A stretch of 64,000 nt of DNA from Mycobacterium sp. (GCF_004298145.1 NZ_SCRH01000005.1:62001-126000); one strand, 5' to 3'; numbered from the stretch's first letter, positions 18,518-28,308 are shown. Numbers and translations are program-made. The notes: a model not told the origin generated them from the sequence alone.

Positions 18518-19492
18518 TCACGAAAGCCACGCCGCCGCATCCGCGGCCCAATAGGTGAGAACGATATCGGCTCCGGCGCGCCGGATGCTTGTCAATGACT
18601 CCAGCGCCGCGGCGCGCTCGTCGATCCAATTGTTCGCGGCCGCAGCGCAAATCATCGCGTACTCCCCCGACACCTGATACGCGGCCACCGGGACCGGCGA
18701 GATGTCCGCCGCGGCGGCCACCACGTCGAGATAACTCATCGCCGGCTTGACCATCACAATGTCGGCGCCCTCGTCCAGATCGAGCTGGATTTCGCGGAGC
18801 GCTTCCCGGGAATTACCCGTCTCCTGCTGATAGGTGCGCCGGTCGCCGGACAGGCTGGAACTGACCGCCTCCCGGAACGGGCCGTAGAACGCCGACGCGA
18901 ACTTGGCGGCGTAGGCCATGATCGCCACGTCGGTATAGCCGGCGGCGTCCAGTCCGTCGCGGATAGCACCCACCTGGCCGTCCATCATCCCGCTCGGACC
19001 TACCACGTGAGTACCCGACTCAGCTTGCGCCACAGCAAGTTTCACATAACGGGCCACGGTGGCATCGTTGTCCACCCGACCCCGGTCGTCGAGGACGCCG
19101 CAGTGGCCGTGGTCGGTGAACTCGTCCAGGCAGGTGTCGGCCATCAGCACGGTGGCCTCGCCGAGGTCCTTGGCCAGGTCGCGCAGGGCGGCATTGAGGA
19201 TGCCATCGGGATCGGTGCCGGCAGAGCCCACCGAGTCCTTGGCCTCGTCACGGGGCACACCGAACAGCATCAACCCACCCACCCCGGCGGCGACGGCACT
19301 GGCGGCGGCGCCACGCAGCGAGTCGCGGGTGTGTTGCACCACCCCCGGCATGGAGGCGATCGGCCGTGGTTGGTCGATGCCGTCGGCGACGAACATCGGC
19401 AGCACCAAATGTCTTGGCTCCAAGGACGTTTGCGCGACCAAACGGCGCAACGCCGGGGTTGAACGGAGCCGACGGGGGCGGTGCCGCGGCAC
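18518..19492 (-). CDS. hemB: 5-aminolevulinate dehydratase (porphobilinogen synthase)
   Basis: A 324-aa ALAD that joins two 5-aminolevulinates into porphobilinogen. Catalytic lysines are in YAAKFASAFYGPFREAV and IVMVKPAMSYLDVV. The metal-binding stretch reads VLMADTCLDEFTDHGHCGVLDDRG, with the cysteines of a zinc-type site partly retained. The GTG overlaps the hemD stop (TAGTG), which fixes the start and indicates coupling. Follows hemA-hemC-hemD in the haem operon. Confidence 0.95.
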   Translation of the reverse strand: MPRHRPRRLRSTPALRRLVAQTSLEPRHLVLPMFVADGIDQPRPIASMPGVVQHTRDSLRGAAASAVAAGVGGLMLFGVPRDEAKDSVGSAGTDPDGILNAALRDLAKDLGEATVLMADTCLDEFTDHGHCGVLDDRGRVDNDATVARYVKLAVAQAESGTHVVGPSGMMDGQVGAIRDGLDAAGYTDVAIMAYAAKFASAFYGPFREAVSSSLSGDRRTYQQETGNSREALREIQLDLDEGADIVMVKPAMSYLDVVAAAADISPVPVAAYQVSGEYAMICAAAANNWIDERAAALESLTSIRRAGADIVLTYWAADAAAWLS

Positions 19493-21150
19493 TAGCGCCT
19501 GCGGCTCTTTTTGCGCGGCGGTGGCAGCGCACCCTCGGCGCGCAACCGCGCGGCGTGTTCGGCCAAAGCATCGACCAGCGGACCAACCGCGGCGGTCTCG
19601 GGCTGCACATCGACCCGCAGACCGAACTCGGCGGCGGTCTCGGCGGTCTTGGGACCGATGCAGGCGATGATCGTCCGCGCGTGCGGCTTACCGGCGATAC
19701 CGACCAGGTTCCGCACCGTGGAGCTGGACGTGAAACACACCGCGTCGAACCCGCCGGTCTTGATCATTTCCCGCGTCTCCGCCGGCGGCGGAGCGGCCCG
19801 CACCGTCCGATAGGCGGTGACATCCTCGATCTCCCAACCACGTTCGCGCAGGCCCTCGGCCAGGGTCTCGGTGGCGATGTCGGCCCGCGGCAGCAACACC
19901 CGGTTGACCGGATCGAAAACGCTGTCGTAGGGCGGGAAGTCGTCAAGCAGACCCAGCGAGGACTGTTCGCCGGCCGGAACCAGCTCGGGGCTGATCCCGA
20001 ACGCCCGGACCCGGTCGGCGGTCGACTCGCCCACACAGGCGATCTTCACCCCGGAGAACGCGCGCGCGTCCAGACCGAACTCGCCGAACTTCTCCCACAC
20101 CGCGCGCACCGCGTTGGTGGAGGTGAACACCACCCACTGGAACCGGCCGTCGACCAATCCCTTGACGGCCCGCTCCATTTGCGCGGGGCTGCGCGGTGGC
20201 TCGACGGCGATGGTCGGCACCTCGATCGGCAGCGCGCCGTAGGACGTCAGGCGCTCGCTCATCTCGCCGGCCTGGTCCTTGGTGCGGGGCACCAACACGG
20301 TCCAGCCGTACAGTGCGCGGCTCTCCCACCAGTTCAGCTTCGCCCGGCTGGACACCGTCTTGCCGATGGTCACCACCAGCGGACCGGTCAGCGGGCCGGC
20401 CGGGTCTGTACCGCCCAGCACCGCCGAGTCGGTCAAGCCGTGCAGCGTCGTCTCGATCGAACGCTGCTGGCAGGTGGTGCCGTGCGCGGTCACCACGCAC
20501 GGAGTGTTCTCGGCGAGCTGATGCTCGATCAGGGTGCGCGCCGCGTCGGCCAGATGCGACGACGTGGCCTGCAGAATCAGCGGACCGGGCGCCGCCGCCA
20601 AAGCCTCCCAGTCGACATGTGGGTCGCGCACGTCGGCCACCGTGTGCGAGGAGCACAGCGGCAGCCCCGCGTACGTCGGGACCGCGTTGGTGGAAGCCAG
20701 GCCCGGCACGATCTCGATGTGCAGGTGGCTCCGCGCGATGGCGTTGACCTCGGTGATGACGGCGTCGACCGTCAGCGGGTCACCGGCCACCAGCCGCACC
20801 ACGTCGACGCCCGCCCGCGCCTCGTGGGTCAGTGTCTTGGCGACCTCGGCCGGATCGCCCAGCGCCGGGCGGACATCGGGACCGCCGGAGATCACCGCCG
20901 GCTGCGCCTGGCCCTGGTCGGAACCGTCGCCGTCGGAGGCGGCCGGGTCGGCCGGGGCCGGTCCCGACACCGGCGGCAGGTCTTTGCCGATCAGGGCCAG
21001 CACCGGCTCGGGCACGTCAGGGTCGGTGAACACCAGAGCGGCGTTCGTCAGCACCGTGGCGGCCCGGGTCGTCAACAGTCCTGGGTCACCGGGGCCGGCG
21101 CCCACGTACGTGATGCGCCCGGGTGTCGGCTTACGCCCTCGCGTCGTCAT
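19492..21150 (-). CDS. hemD: Uroporphyrinogen methyltransferase/synthase fusion
   Basis: A 552-aa bifunctional protein. The N-terminal half (about 1-250) is a SUMT-like methyltransferase domain with ITYVGAGPGDPGLLTTRA; the C-terminal half (about 265-525) is a HEM4 uroporphyrinogen-III synthase domain, starting GWTVLVPRTKDQAGEMSERL and including ESTADRVRAFGI. It closes hydroxymethylbilane to uroporphyrinogen III and may also direct it toward sirohaem or cobalamin. ATG at 21150 has SD GGGAG; an upstream GTG at 21162 has none. An acidic Pro-rich insertion (DLPPVSGPAPADPAASDGDG) sits inside the methyltransferase part. Confidence 0.93.
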   Translation of the reverse strand: MTTRGRKPTPGRITYVGAGPGDPGLLTTRAATVLTNAALVFTDPDVPEPVLALIGKDLPPVSGPAPADPAASDGDGSDQGQAQPAVISGGPDVRPALGDPAEVAKTLTHEARAGVDVVRLVAGDPLTVDAVITEVNAIARSHLHIEIVPGLASTNAVPTYAGLPLCSSHTVADVRDPHVDWEALAAAPGPLILQATSSHLADAARTLIEHQLAENTPCVVTAHGTTCQQRSIETTLHGLTDSAVLGGTDPAGPLTGPLVVTIGKTVSSRAKLNWWESRALYGWTVLVPRTKDQAGEMSERLTSYGALPIEVPTIAVEPPRSPAQMERAVKGLVDGRFQWVVFTSTNAVRAVWEKFGEFGLDARAFSGVKIACVGESTADRVRAFGISPELVPAGEQSSLGLLDDFPPYDSVFDPVNRVLLPRADIATETLAEGLRERGWEIEDVTAYRTVRAAPPPAETREMIKTGGFDAVCFTSSSTVRNLVGIAGKPHARTIIACIGPKTAETAAEFGLRVDVQPETAAVGPLVDALAEHAARLRAEGALPPPRKKSRRR

Positions 21151-21173
21151 TGTCGCTCCCACGTAACTCGCAC

Positions 21174-22121
21174 TTAATTTCCTCGCGTCGGGTCTTGCCG
21201 CGCTCCGCGCATCAGCTCTCGGGCGCCAAGCTCGAACAGCTCCGCGGCGACCGAAAGCCCAAGCTCTCGTGCCCGACCGGGAGTGCCGATGCCGGACGCG
21301 CGGATCACGTCGGACCCGTCCAGTGCCGCCACGCAGCCACGCAGCGACAGCTCTTCGAAGATCCGGCCTTCCTCATCGATGGACTCGACCACGTCTGCGA
21401 TCGCGCCCACCGGTGCGGAGCAACCGGCCTCCAGTTCGGCCAACAGGGCTCGCTCCGCGGTGACCGACGCACGCGTGTCGGCGTCGTCCAGCTCCGCCAG
21501 CACTGCCATCAACCGGCTGTCACCAGCACGGCATTCGACGGCGAGCGCGCCCTGAGCCGGTGCTGGCAACATCTGCACCGGCTCTAGCGTCTCGGTGACG
21601 TCATCGAGACGACCAAGTCGGGCCAAACCCGCCCGGGCCACCACGATCGCGTCAAGATCACCACTGCTTACCCTGTTCAACCTGGTGTCTAGGTTGCCTC
21701 GTAGGGGGCGGATTTCCAAACCGAGACCCAATGCTCTAAGCTGCGCGGCCCGACGCGGCGACGAGGTTCCCACCAGCGAACCGGACGGCAGCTCCCCGAG
21801 CACCAGTCCATCACGTGCTACCAGCGCGTCACGGGGATCGTTGCGCACGGGTATGGCCGCTACAGCAAACCTTGGATCGTCAGCCGTCGGCAGGTCCTTG
21901 TGGGAGTGCACGGCGGCGTCCACCCGGCCCTCGTCCATGGCCTCGCGCAGCGCCGTGGTGAAGACACCGACCCCGAGGGATTCAATGGGCCCCGACGACC
22001 GGTCCCCGACGGTGGTGATGGTCACCAGCTCCGCTGGATGCCCCAGAGCGATCAGGGCGTCTCTGACGAGCCCGGCCTGGGTGGTGGCCAACAGGCTGCC
22101 CCGAGTGCCTATCCGGATCAC
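21174..22121 (-). CDS. hemC: Porphobilinogen deaminase (hydroxymethylbilane synthase)
   Basis: A 315-aa HMBS that polymerises four porphobilinogens. The start [19 protein letters not shown] is the conserved N-terminus; the dipyrromethane-cofactor Cys is in [12 protein letters not shown], and substrate-binding arginines lie in [14 protein letters not shown] and [15 protein letters not shown]. The GTG at 22121 is 13 bp from the hemA stop; longer in-frame extensions run into hemA and are not credible. Length matches the family (309 aa in M. tuberculosis). Confidence 0.96.
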   Translation of the reverse strand: MIRIGTRGSLLATTQAGLVRDALIALGHPAELVTITTVGDRSSGPIESLGVGVFTTALREAMDEGRVDAAVHSHKDLPTADDPRFAVAAIPVRNDPRDALVARDGLVLGELPSGSLVGTSSPRRAAQLRALGLGLEIRPLRGNLDTRLNRVSSGDLDAIVVARAGLARLGRLDDVTETLEPVQMLPAPAQGALAVECRAGDSRLMAVLAELDDADTRASVTAERALLAELEAGCSAPVGAIADVVESIDEEGRIFEELSLRGCVAALDGSDVIRASGIGTPGRARELGLSVAAELFELGARELMRGARQDPTRGN

Positions 22122-22134
22122 GTTCGCCAATCGG

Positions 22135-23505
22135 CTACTCGGCGGGTTGCTGCGGGGTGCCCGCGTCGAATCCGCTTGATATGACTGGTAATTCACCCGC
22201 AGCGACGGCATCGACGGCGGTCTGGTCGAGTTCGAAAAGCTCGCGCAATGCCTCCGCGTAGCTGTCACCGCCGGGGGCGCTGGCGAGCTGCTTGATCCGC
22301 ACCGTCGGCGCATGCAGCAGCTTGTCCACCACCCGTCGCACGGTGCGTGCCACCTCTTCGCGCTGGGCGCTGGCAAGCCCGGGGAGCCGGTTGTCCAGGC
22401 GCAGGAGCTCCGCTTCGACCACATCGGCGGCGCGCTGACGCAGCGCCGTCACCGTCGGCGTGACCTCGGCCATCCGCTGGCCGGCCAGGTAGGCGGTAAC
22501 TTCGGTGGCCACGATCGTGCGGGCGGCGTCGACGTCGGCGGCCGTGGCGTGGGCCGAGGGCTCATGCTGCACGCGGTCCACGTCGACGACCCAGACGCCC
22601 GGCAATCCGGCCACCGCGGGGTCAACGTCGCGCGGCATGCCCAGGTCGCAGATCACCAAGGGGTGGGCCGCCTCATCGCGGGTGGCGGCGGCGAGCGCGT
22701 GGTGCACGTCGGCCAGTGAGACCACCGGGCTCACCGCCCCCGTACAACTGACCACGACGTCGGCACCCGCGAGCACGTCGGCCAGCTGCTCCAGTGCCAG
22801 CGCGTCGGCCCGCACACCGGTTTCGCGGATCTTGCGGACCAGGCGCTGCGCCCGCGACTGCGACCGGTTGAGTACGTGGACCTGCGCGATGCCGGCACGA
22901 GACAGGTGTCCTGCGGCCAGGGCGCCCATCGCTCCGGCGCCGACCAGAACGGCCGTCCTGCCCGACAGCCCATCCAGCCGGCGTTCGGCCATGTTCAGGG
23001 CGACCGACACCACGGAGGCGCCGGCGGCGTCGATGGCGGTTTCGGAATGTACCCGCTTGCCGACCGACAGCGCGCGCTGGGCCAGCTCGTGCAGGACACG
23101 GCCGACGGTGCGATTGGTCTCGGCGGCGGCATACGCGCGACGCACCTGACCGAGCACCTGCTGCTCGCCGATCACCGCCGAATCCAGGCCGCTGGCCACC
23201 GCGAACAGATGCTCGACGGCGGCCTCGCTGTACCGGACGTACGCGTATTTGGTGATATCGGTCATCGACATCCCGGAGTGTTCCGACAGCACCTGCCCGA
23301 TCACCGCCAGCCCGCCGTGGAACGCATCCACCACCGCGTAGACCTCGACCCGGTTGCATGTCGACAGCACCATCGCCTCGGTCACCAGCGGCGACTGCAG
23401 CACCCGGTCGACGATCTTGCCCTGGTCGGATTCGTCGATGCTGAGTTGTTCCAGGACGGAGACCGGCGCACTACGGTGCGAAACCCCGAAGAGCAAGACG
23501 CTCAC
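22135..23505 (-). CDS. hemA: Glutamyl-tRNA reductase
   Basis: A 456-aa enzyme for the first committed step of C5 haem synthesis, reducing glutamyl-tRNA to glutamate-1-semialdehyde. The catalytic Cys is in [18 protein letters not shown]; the NADPH fold has [15 protein letters not shown]; the C-terminal dimerisation helix includes [16 protein letters not shown] at 23505 has SD AGGTGAT. HemA in this family is regulated by haem-dependent proteolysis, but nothing in the sequence alone shows that. The perfect palindrome TAAACGTTTA at 23564-23573 lies about 60 bp upstream. Confidence 0.96.
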   Translation of the reverse strand: MSVLLFGVSHRSAPVSVLEQLSIDESDQGKIVDRVLQSPLVTEAMVLSTCNRVEVYAVVDAFHGGLAVIGQVLSEHSGMSMTDITKYAYVRYSEAAVEHLFAVASGLDSAVIGEQQVLGQVRRAYAAAETNRTVGRVLHELAQRALSVGKRVHSETAIDAAGASVVSVALNMAERRLDGLSGRTAVLVGAGAMGALAAGHLSRAGIAQVHVLNRSQSRAQRLVRKIRETGVRADALALEQLADVLAGADVVVSCTGAVSPVVSLADVHHALAAATRDEAAHPLVICDLGMPRDVDPAVAGLPGVWVVDVDRVQHEPSAHATAADVDAARTIVATEVTAYLAGQRMAEVTPTVTALRQRAADVVEAELLRLDNRLPGLASAQREEVARTVRRVVDKLLHAPTVRIKQLASAPGGDSYAEALRELFELDQTAVDAVAAGELPVISSGFDAGTPQQPAE

Positions 23506-23563
23506 GGCAGCATCACCTGGCCAGCTCCCTTGCATCCTCCAGTGACTGAACTGCTGTCCACGG

Positions 23564-23573
23564 TAAACGTTTA
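23564..23573. promoter_or_regulatory. 10-bp perfect palindrome upstream of hemA
   Basis: TAAACGTTTA stands in the only AT-rich part of the 115-bp interval between the glutaredoxin-like gene and hemA, where a hemA promoter or operator would be expected. No binding protein is recognised. A 10-bp palindrome can arise by chance, so this is only a candidate. Confidence 0.3.
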
Positions 23574-23620
23574 TCAGCTGGGCTACCAAATAATTGCCCG
23601 GTGCCCACCCGACCGCCTCG

Positions 23621-23890
23621 TCAGCGGGCGAGATCCGCGCGCAGCCGGGCCTCGTCGATCTCCCAGTAGCTGTGTTCGCGGCCGTCGAGCAGGACCACCG
23701 GCAACCGGTCGCCGAACTCGGCCCGCAGCGCGGGGTTGCCGGCCGCGGCCGCGGCGTCGACGTCGATCGTCGACAGGTCGAAAACCAGTTCACCGGCCAA
23801 CTCGGCCAGCCGGGCGAGGACGCGCTCGCAGATGGTGCACCCGTCGCGAGTCAGCAACTCCACCTGCGGTCTGCCGGGCACCTGGGTCAT
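23621..23890 (-). CDS. Glutaredoxin-like protein
   Basis: An 89-aa thioredoxin-fold protein with the N-terminal active site [17 protein letters not shown] (CTIC, a CXXC motif) and the cis-Pro region [10 protein letters not shown], belonging to the DUF836/glutaredoxin-2-like group. It is upstream of hemA on the same strand with a 115-bp gap and is equivalent to Rv0508. Mycobacteria lack glutathione, so it likely reacts with mycothiol or thioredoxin; the target is unknown. Divergent from the WXG100 pair. Confidence 0.85.
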   Translation of the reverse strand: MTQVPGRPQVELLTRDGCTICERVLARLAELAGELVFDLSTIDVDAAAAAGNPALRAEFGDRLPVVLLDGREHSYWEIDEARLRADLAR

Positions 23891-23948
23891 GGACTCAGTG
23901 TGTCATCAGCGACTTGTGGGGCCGCCTACCAGGAGTTATGTTCCGGCT

Positions 23949-24257
23949 ATGGCCGACGAGACGATCCGGGTCGACCCTGTGGTGATGCAGGGGGCCGCCG
24001 TCTCGCTGAGCGGTGCGGCCGAGCATCTTTCGGCTCAGCTGTCCCAGCTCAACGATCAGATCGGTGAGATGTTGGGCGGGTGGCAGGGCGCGTCGGGGAG
24101 CGCCTACGCCTCGGCGTGGGAACAGTGGCATCGGGGCGCTCACGAGGTACAGCTGGGGTTGTCGATGTTGGCGCATCTGGTGGGCCGGGCCGGCGAGGGC
24201 TATCGGGGCAACGAGGCCGGGTCCGCCCAAGCGGAGCGGGCGGTGCGTGGTGGCTGA
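23949..24257 (+). CDS. WXG100 family protein, EsxF-like
   Basis: A 102-aa WXG100 protein: helix, turn MLGGWQGASGSAYASAW with the Trp-x-Gly motif, helix. It resembles M. tuberculosis EsxF, including the N-terminal RVDPVVMQGAAVSLSGAAEHL stretch and the late GLSMLAHL helix. EsxF and EsxE act as a pair in the outer membrane in export of the CpnT toxin. The start is an ATG with AGGAG about 13 nt upstream, longer than usual spacing. The stop overlaps the next gene by 8 nt. No ESX core component, cpnT or immunity gene is nearby. Family membership is firm; EsxF likeness rests on memory of the sequence. Confidence 0.85.
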   Translation: MADETIRVDPVVMQGAAVSLSGAAEHLSAQLSQLNDQIGEMLGGWQGASGSAYASAWEQWHRGAHEVQLGLSMLAHLVGRAGEGYRGNEAGSAQAERAVRGG

Positions 24258-24540
24258 GGCGTTTCGGGTGGATCCGCAAGCGCTGGCCGACGCGGTGCAG
24301 CGGATGACGGCGTTTCAACGCTATGCCGAAGACATGATCACCGAAATCGATTCTCGCGTAACGCGTTTGCACACCACGTGGACGGGTGAGGCCGCCGCGG
24401 CCCACGCCGAGGCGCATCGGCACTGGGTGCGCGGCGAGGCGATGATGCGCGAGGCGCTGGCGCAGCTCGAGAAGGCGGCCACGATTGCGCACGGCAACTA
24501 CACCGGGGCGATGTCGACGAATCTCGGTATGTGGTCGTGA
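24250..24540 (+). CDS. WXG100 family protein, EsxE-like
   Basis: A 96-aa WXG100 protein translated from a GTG inside the end of the previous gene. The motif is [21 protein letters not shown], with a C-terminal [13 protein letters not shown] very like EsxE of M. tuberculosis. WXG100 proteins secreted by type VII systems form heterodimers with their genetic neighbour, so it is expected to pair with the EsxF-like product. A conserved C-terminal YxxxD/E export signal is not obvious in either member; HRHWVRGE is the nearest region. In M. tuberculosis this place is occupied by mmpS2-mmpL2. Confidence 0.85.
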   Translation: MAEAFRVDPQALADAVQRMTAFQRYAEDMITEIDSRVTRLHTTWTGEAAAAHAEAHRHWVRGEAMMREALAQLEKAATIAHGNYTGAMSTNLGMWS

Positions 24541-24560
24541 GCGGATCGCACCGCCGGCGA

Positions 24561-24616
24561 CGAGTGTGACGCTGGCGTCACAGTCGGGGTCGAACGTGCC
24601 GCCAGCGTCACACTCG
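24561..24616. terminator. 17-bp stem-loop after the WXG100 pair
   Basis: Perfect 17-bp arms at 24561-24577 (CGAGTGTGACGCTGGCG) and 24600-24616 with a 22-nt loop, about 20 bp after the WXG100 stop. The left arm is itself near-palindromic with the following bases (GTGACGC TG GCGTCAC), allowing an alternative smaller hairpin. No U-tract follows, which is usual for mycobacterial terminators. The element may also be a dispersed REP-like palindrome. Confidence 0.6.
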
Positions 24617-24721
24617 GCAGCCCGGGACATGCCAACGCCCCCACGCCATCTGCCCGATAGGGTTGGGTGTCGGGACACCCGCTGGGTCACCAGGCAGCAC
24701 AGCGATCTAGGAGGTTGGGCG

Positions 24722-25630
24722 ATGACTTCCTCTGACCCGGTCAACTCGGACCACACCGGTGACGTTGACTTGGAGTCGCTGGCCGCGGACGCCAGCGCGG
24801 CCCGCGCGATCGAGGGCATGCGGGAAGCCGCCGCCACGCAGGATCGCCCGCAGCCGCCGATCGACCTGACCGCGGCCGCCTTCTTCGACGTGGACAACAC
24901 GCTGGTGCAGGGTTCCTCGGCGGTGCATTTCGGCCGCGGGCTGGCCACGCGCAACTACTTCACCTATCGCGACGTGCTCGGATTCATCGTCGCCCAGGCC
25001 AAATTCCAGGTCCTCGGGAAGGAAAACAGCAACGACGTCGCCGCGGGCCGGCGCAAGGCGCTCGCCTTCATCGAGGGCCGATCGGTCGAGCAGCTGGTGG
25101 CCCTCGGCGAGGAGATCTACGACGAGATCATCGCCGACAAGATCTGGCCCGGCACTCGCGAGCTCACCCAGATGCATCTGGACGCCGGCCAGCAGGTGTG
25201 GCTGATCACCGCCACCCCCTACGAACTCGCCGCGACCATCGCGCGACGACTCGGCCTGACCGGCGCGCTGGGCACGGTCGCGGAATCGGTCGACGGTGTC
25301 TTCACCGGCAGGCTGGTCGGCGACATCCTGCACGGCACCGGCAAGGCGCACGCGGTGCGGTCGCTGGCAATTCGCGAGGGGCTCAACCTGAAACGCTGCA
25401 CCGCCTACTCCGACAGCTACAACGATGTGCCCATGCTGTCGCTGGTGGGCACCGCGGTCGCCATCAATCCCGACGCCCGCCTGCGCGCGCTGGCCCGGGA
25501 GCGCGGATGGGAGATTCGCGATTTCCGCACCGCCCGCAAGGCGGCCCGGATCGGGGTGCCGTCGGCGTTGGCGCTGGGCGCGGCCGGTGGTGCGCTGGCC
25601 GCGGTGGCCTCTCGACGGCAATCACGCTGA
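24722..25630 (+). CDS. serB1: HAD-superfamily phosphatase, SerB-like
   Basis: A 302-aa HAD-IB family protein. The nucleophile motif [15 protein letters not shown], motif [12 protein letters not shown], and motif [14 protein letters not shown] are all intact. The C-terminus has a hydrophobic stretch ([19 protein letters not shown]) that may associate with membrane. ATG at 24722 follows TAGGAGGT with good spacing; residues 1-50 are a variable acidic lead-in. Named serB1 in M. tuberculosis (Rv0505c), but phosphoserine specificity is not demonstrated by the motifs; other small phosphate esters are possible. Confidence 0.88.
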   Translation: MTSSDPVNSDHTGDVDLESLAADASAARAIEGMREAAATQDRPQPPIDLTAAAFFDVDNTLVQGSSAVHFGRGLATRNYFTYRDVLGFIVAQAKFQVLGKENSNDVAAGRRKALAFIEGRSVEQLVALGEEIYDEIIADKIWPGTRELTQMHLDAGQQVWLITATPYELAATIARRLGLTGALGTVAESVDGVFTGRLVGDILHGTGKAHAVRSLAIREGLNLKRCTAYSDSYNDVPMLSLVGTAVAINPDARLRALARERGWEIRDFRTARKAARIGVPSALALGAAGGALAAVASRRQSR

Positions 25631-25675
25631 TAAGCTGCGCCGCGCAGATATCTTTCGAGCGGAGAGCACAGCGGC

Positions 25676-26194
25676 ATGACAGTCCCCAAAGAAGCCGAAG
25701 GACTCATCGGCAGCCATTACCGCGCACCGGACTACTTCGAGGTCGGTCGCGAAAAGATCCGTGAGTTCGCCCTGGCGATCAAGGACGACCACCCGGCCCA
25801 CTTCGGCGAGCATGAATCCACCGCAGCGGGGTACCCCGCGATGGTGGCGCCGCTGACATTCCTCGCGATCGCTGGGCGCCGCGTGCAGCTGGAGATCTTC
25901 ACCAAATTCAGCATCCCCATCAACATCGCCAGGGTCATTCACCGCGACCAGAAATTCAAGTTCCACCGGCCGATCCTGGCGCACGATAGGCTCTACTTCG
26001 ACACTTATCTCGACTCGGTGATCGAGTCCCACGGCACCGTACTCGCGGAGATCCGCAGCGAAGTGACCGACGCCGATGGAAATCCGGTCGTCACCAGCGT
26101 CGTCACAATGTTGGGCGAATCCACAAACGAAGCCGAGGTGGCAGCAACCGCCGCGGCAGTTGCATCCATATCTGGAGGAAAGTTAGGGGCGTAG
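25676..26194 (+). CDS. hadD: FAS-II hydroxyacyl-ACP dehydratase subunit HadD-like
   Basis: A 172-aa MaoC N-terminal (FAS1_DH_region-like) hot-dog protein related to HadA and Had[26 protein letters not shown], then [18 protein letters not shown]. It lacks the HX5HX... hydratase motif of HadB, as expected for a non-catalytic, substrate-binding subunit. The Rv0504c/MSMEG_0948 orthologue is described as HadD, needed for full-length mycolates. It is 3 bp from cmaA2, so dehydration and cyclopropanation of meromycolate are likely co-expressed. C-terminus is Ala-rich and variable. Confidence 0.83.
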   Translation: MTVPKEAEGLIGSHYRAPDYFEVGREKIREFALAIKDDHPAHFGEHESTAAGYPAMVAPLTFLAIAGRRVQLEIFTKFSIPINIARVIHRDQKFKFHRPILAHDRLYFDTYLDSVIESHGTVLAEIRSEVTDADGNPVVTSVVTMLGESTNEAEVAATAAAVASISGGKLGA

Positions 26195-26197
26195 TCG

Positions 26198-27109
26198 ATG
26201 TCCGCACAGGGGGAAACGGGAGGCACGCAGCTCAAGCCGCCGGTGGAGGCCGTGCGATCCCACTACGACAAGTCGAACGAGTTCTTCAAGCTGTGGCTTG
26301 ACCCCTCGATGACCTACAGCTGCGGCTACTGGGAAGAGCGTCCCAACATGACGCTGGAAGAGGCGCAGTACGCCAAGCGCAAGCTCGCCCTGGACAAGTT
26401 GGACCTCGAGCCCGGCATGACGCTTCTCGACATCGGCAGCGGCTGGGGCTCGACGATGCGGCACGCGGTGGCCGAGTACGACGTCAACGTGATCGGCCTG
26501 ACGCTGAGCGAGAACCAGTACGCCCATTGCGTGGCCGAGTTCGACAAGATGGACAGCCCCCGCCGGAAAGAGGTGCGCGTCCAGGGCTGGGAGGAATACG
26601 ACGGCGGGCCCATCGACCGGATCGTGTCGCTGGGTGCGTTCGAGCACTTCGCCGACGGCGCGGGTGACGCCGGGTACGAGCGTTACGCCACCTTCTTCAA
26701 GAAGTACTACGACCTGCTGCCCGACGACGGCCGCATGCTGCTGCACTCGATCGTGGTGCCCACCGCCGAGGAGGGCAGAGAACTCGGCTTGCAGGTGAAC
26801 ATGACCCTGCTGCGTTTCATCCGTTTCATCCTGAAGGAGATCTATCCCGGCGGAAAGTTGCCCCAGATCGACCTGGTCGACAAGTATGCGACCGACGCGG
26901 GTTTCAAGATCGAGCGCCACCACAAGATCGGGAAGAACTACGTGCCGACGTTGACCGCGTGGGGGGATGCGCTCGAGGCTCACAGGGATGAGGCGATCGC
27001 CCTCAAGGGGCAGGAGACCTACGACATCTACCTGAAGTACCTGCGGGGCTGCGCGGATCTGTTCCGCGACGGCTACACGAACGTCTGCCAGTTCACCATG
27101 GTCAAGTAG
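26198..27109 (+). CDS. cmaA2: Cyclopropane mycolic acid synthase 2
   Basis: A 303-aa SAM-dependent methyltransferase that adds methylene to meromycolic chain double bonds (trans-cyclopropane of oxygenated mycolates in M. tuberculosis). SAM motif I is [17 protein letters not shown]; the lipid-binding and bicarbonate region includes [20 protein letters not shown], with the longer GAGDAGYE insertion that distinguishes CmaA2 from PcaA and UmaA; the family signature MTYSCGYWE is present. Immediately follows hadD. Convergent with a PlsC-like gene. Confidence 0.93.
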   Translation: MSAQGETGGTQLKPPVEAVRSHYDKSNEFFKLWLDPSMTYSCGYWEERPNMTLEEAQYAKRKLALDKLDLEPGMTLLDIGSGWGSTMRHAVAEYDVNVIGLTLSENQYAHCVAEFDKMDSPRRKEVRVQGWEEYDGGPIDRIVSLGAFEHFADGAGDAGYERYATFFKKYYDLLPDDGRMLLHSIVVPTAEEGRELGLQVNMTLLRFIRFILKEIYPGGKLPQIDLVDKYATDAGFKIERHHKIGKNYVPTLTAWGDALEAHRDEAIALKGQETYDIYLKYLRGCADLFRDGYTNVCQFTMVK

Positions 27110-27190
27110 CCGCTTGCCGGCTACACACCGAGCGTCGGGTTGTTGCGCCGAAAGCCCGCGGAAAGCGCCCCACAAGTCGACGTTGGGCCC

Positions 27191-27242
27191 TACCCGCGGC
27201 CGGCGACCGCGATCAGTACCCGCGGCGGGCGGCCGCGATCAG
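27191..27242. repeat. Tandem duplication, 26-bp unit, two copies
   Basis: Copies at 27191-27216 and 27217-27242, both TACCCGCGG...GCGATCAG, differ at two positions. The second contains the TGA stop (27239-27241) of the PlsC-like gene. Lies between convergent cmaA2 and that gene. Confidence 0.85.
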
Positions 27243-28303
27243 CCGAAGAAGATGTTGCGACGCCCGGCGAGCAACCGGTACAGCGTCTGCTGGATGGTCT
27301 CTCGCACCTGGTCGGTCAGCTCGAAGGTGACCATCGGGTCGTCGGCGTCGGAGGCCGCGTAATCGTCGGTGCAAATCGGCTCACCAAACGCGATGTGCCA
27401 CTTGGACGGCAGCGGCACCAGGCCCATCGGCCCGGCCAACGGGAACAGCGGCGTGATCGGGAAGTACGGCAGCCCGAACAGCCGTGCCAGCAGCTTGACG
27501 TCGGTCAGCATCGGGTAGATCTCTTCGGAACCGATGATCGAGCAGGGGATGATCGGCGCCTTCGTCCGCAGCGCGGCCGTGACGAATCCGCCGCGGCCGA
27601 ACCGCTGCAGCCGGTAGCGGTCTTCGAAGCGCTTACCCAGCCCCTTGTAGCCCTCGGGGAACACGGCGGTGAGCTCGCCGGCGGCGAGCAACCGGTGCGC
27701 GTCCGTCGTGCAGGCCATGGTGTGGCCGGCCTTCCGGGCCGCTTCGCCCACCACGGGCAGGTCGAACACCATGTCTGCGGCGAGCAGCCGTAGCTCACGA
27801 TGCGCGGGGTGCTCGTCGTGCACGGCCACCGACAGCATCAACCCGTCGAACGGCAATACCCCGGCGTGATTGGCGACCACCAGGGCGGCGCCGTCGCCGG
27901 GCAGGTTCTCGATCCCGCTCACCTCGACCCGGAACCAGGACCGGAAGAAAAGGCGCAGCAACGGCCGGACGATTGCGCTGTTGAAGTGCGGATCGAACCC
28001 GAACTCGTCGACGCTGTAGTCGCCGGTCACCCGCTGGCGCAGGAATCCGGCAACCGACGCGACGCGCTGCGCCAGCTCGTTCAGCGGCGCCTCGGCGGAT
28101 GACGCCCCCGTGGCACGCCGGTGCTCGTCGATTTCGCGAACCACCGCGGCGATCTGCTCCGCCGACGCGCGGCCGCGCGGATCGGACAGCACCGAGGGGT
28201 GCTGGCGAGCTGACTCCGCCCTTTGATCGGCTCTCCGGCGCGCCGCTACCCGACCCCGATTAGTATGCAGTGGAATGACATTCGCTCTGGTTTCACCCGC
28301 CAC
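27239..28303 (-). CDS. PlsC-like lysophospholipid acyltransferase
   Basis: A 354-aa protein with a glycerol-phosphate acyltransferase domain in its second half: the catalytic VVANHAGVLPFDGLML (HX4D-type) at about residue 140, FPEGYKGLGKRFED (binding motif) further on, and IIPCSIIGSEEIYP. The first 100 residues are a helical extension. The GTG at 28301-28303 follows AGGTAGGT. It lies 5 bp from galE2 and equals Rv0502. It probably adds an acyl chain to a lysophospholipid or related lipid at the membrane; donor and acceptor are unknown. Confidence 0.85.
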   Translation of the reverse strand: MAGETRANVIPLHTNRGRVAARRRADQRAESARQHPSVLSDPRGRASAEQIAAVVREIDEHRRATGASSAEAPLNELAQRVASVAGFLRQRVTGDYSVDEFGFDPHFNSAIVRPLLRLFFRSWFRVEVSGIENLPGDGAALVVANHAGVLPFDGLMLSVAVHDEHPAHRELRLLAADMVFDLPVVGEAARKAGHTMACTTDAHRLLAAGELTAVFPEGYKGLGKRFEDRYRLQRFGRGGFVTAALRTKAPIIPCSIIGSEEIYPMLTDVKLLARLFGLPYFPITPLFPLAGPMGLVPLPSKWHIAFGEPICTDDYAASDADDPMVTFELTDQVRETIQQTLYRLLAGRRNIFFG

Positions 28304-28308
28304 GATAC

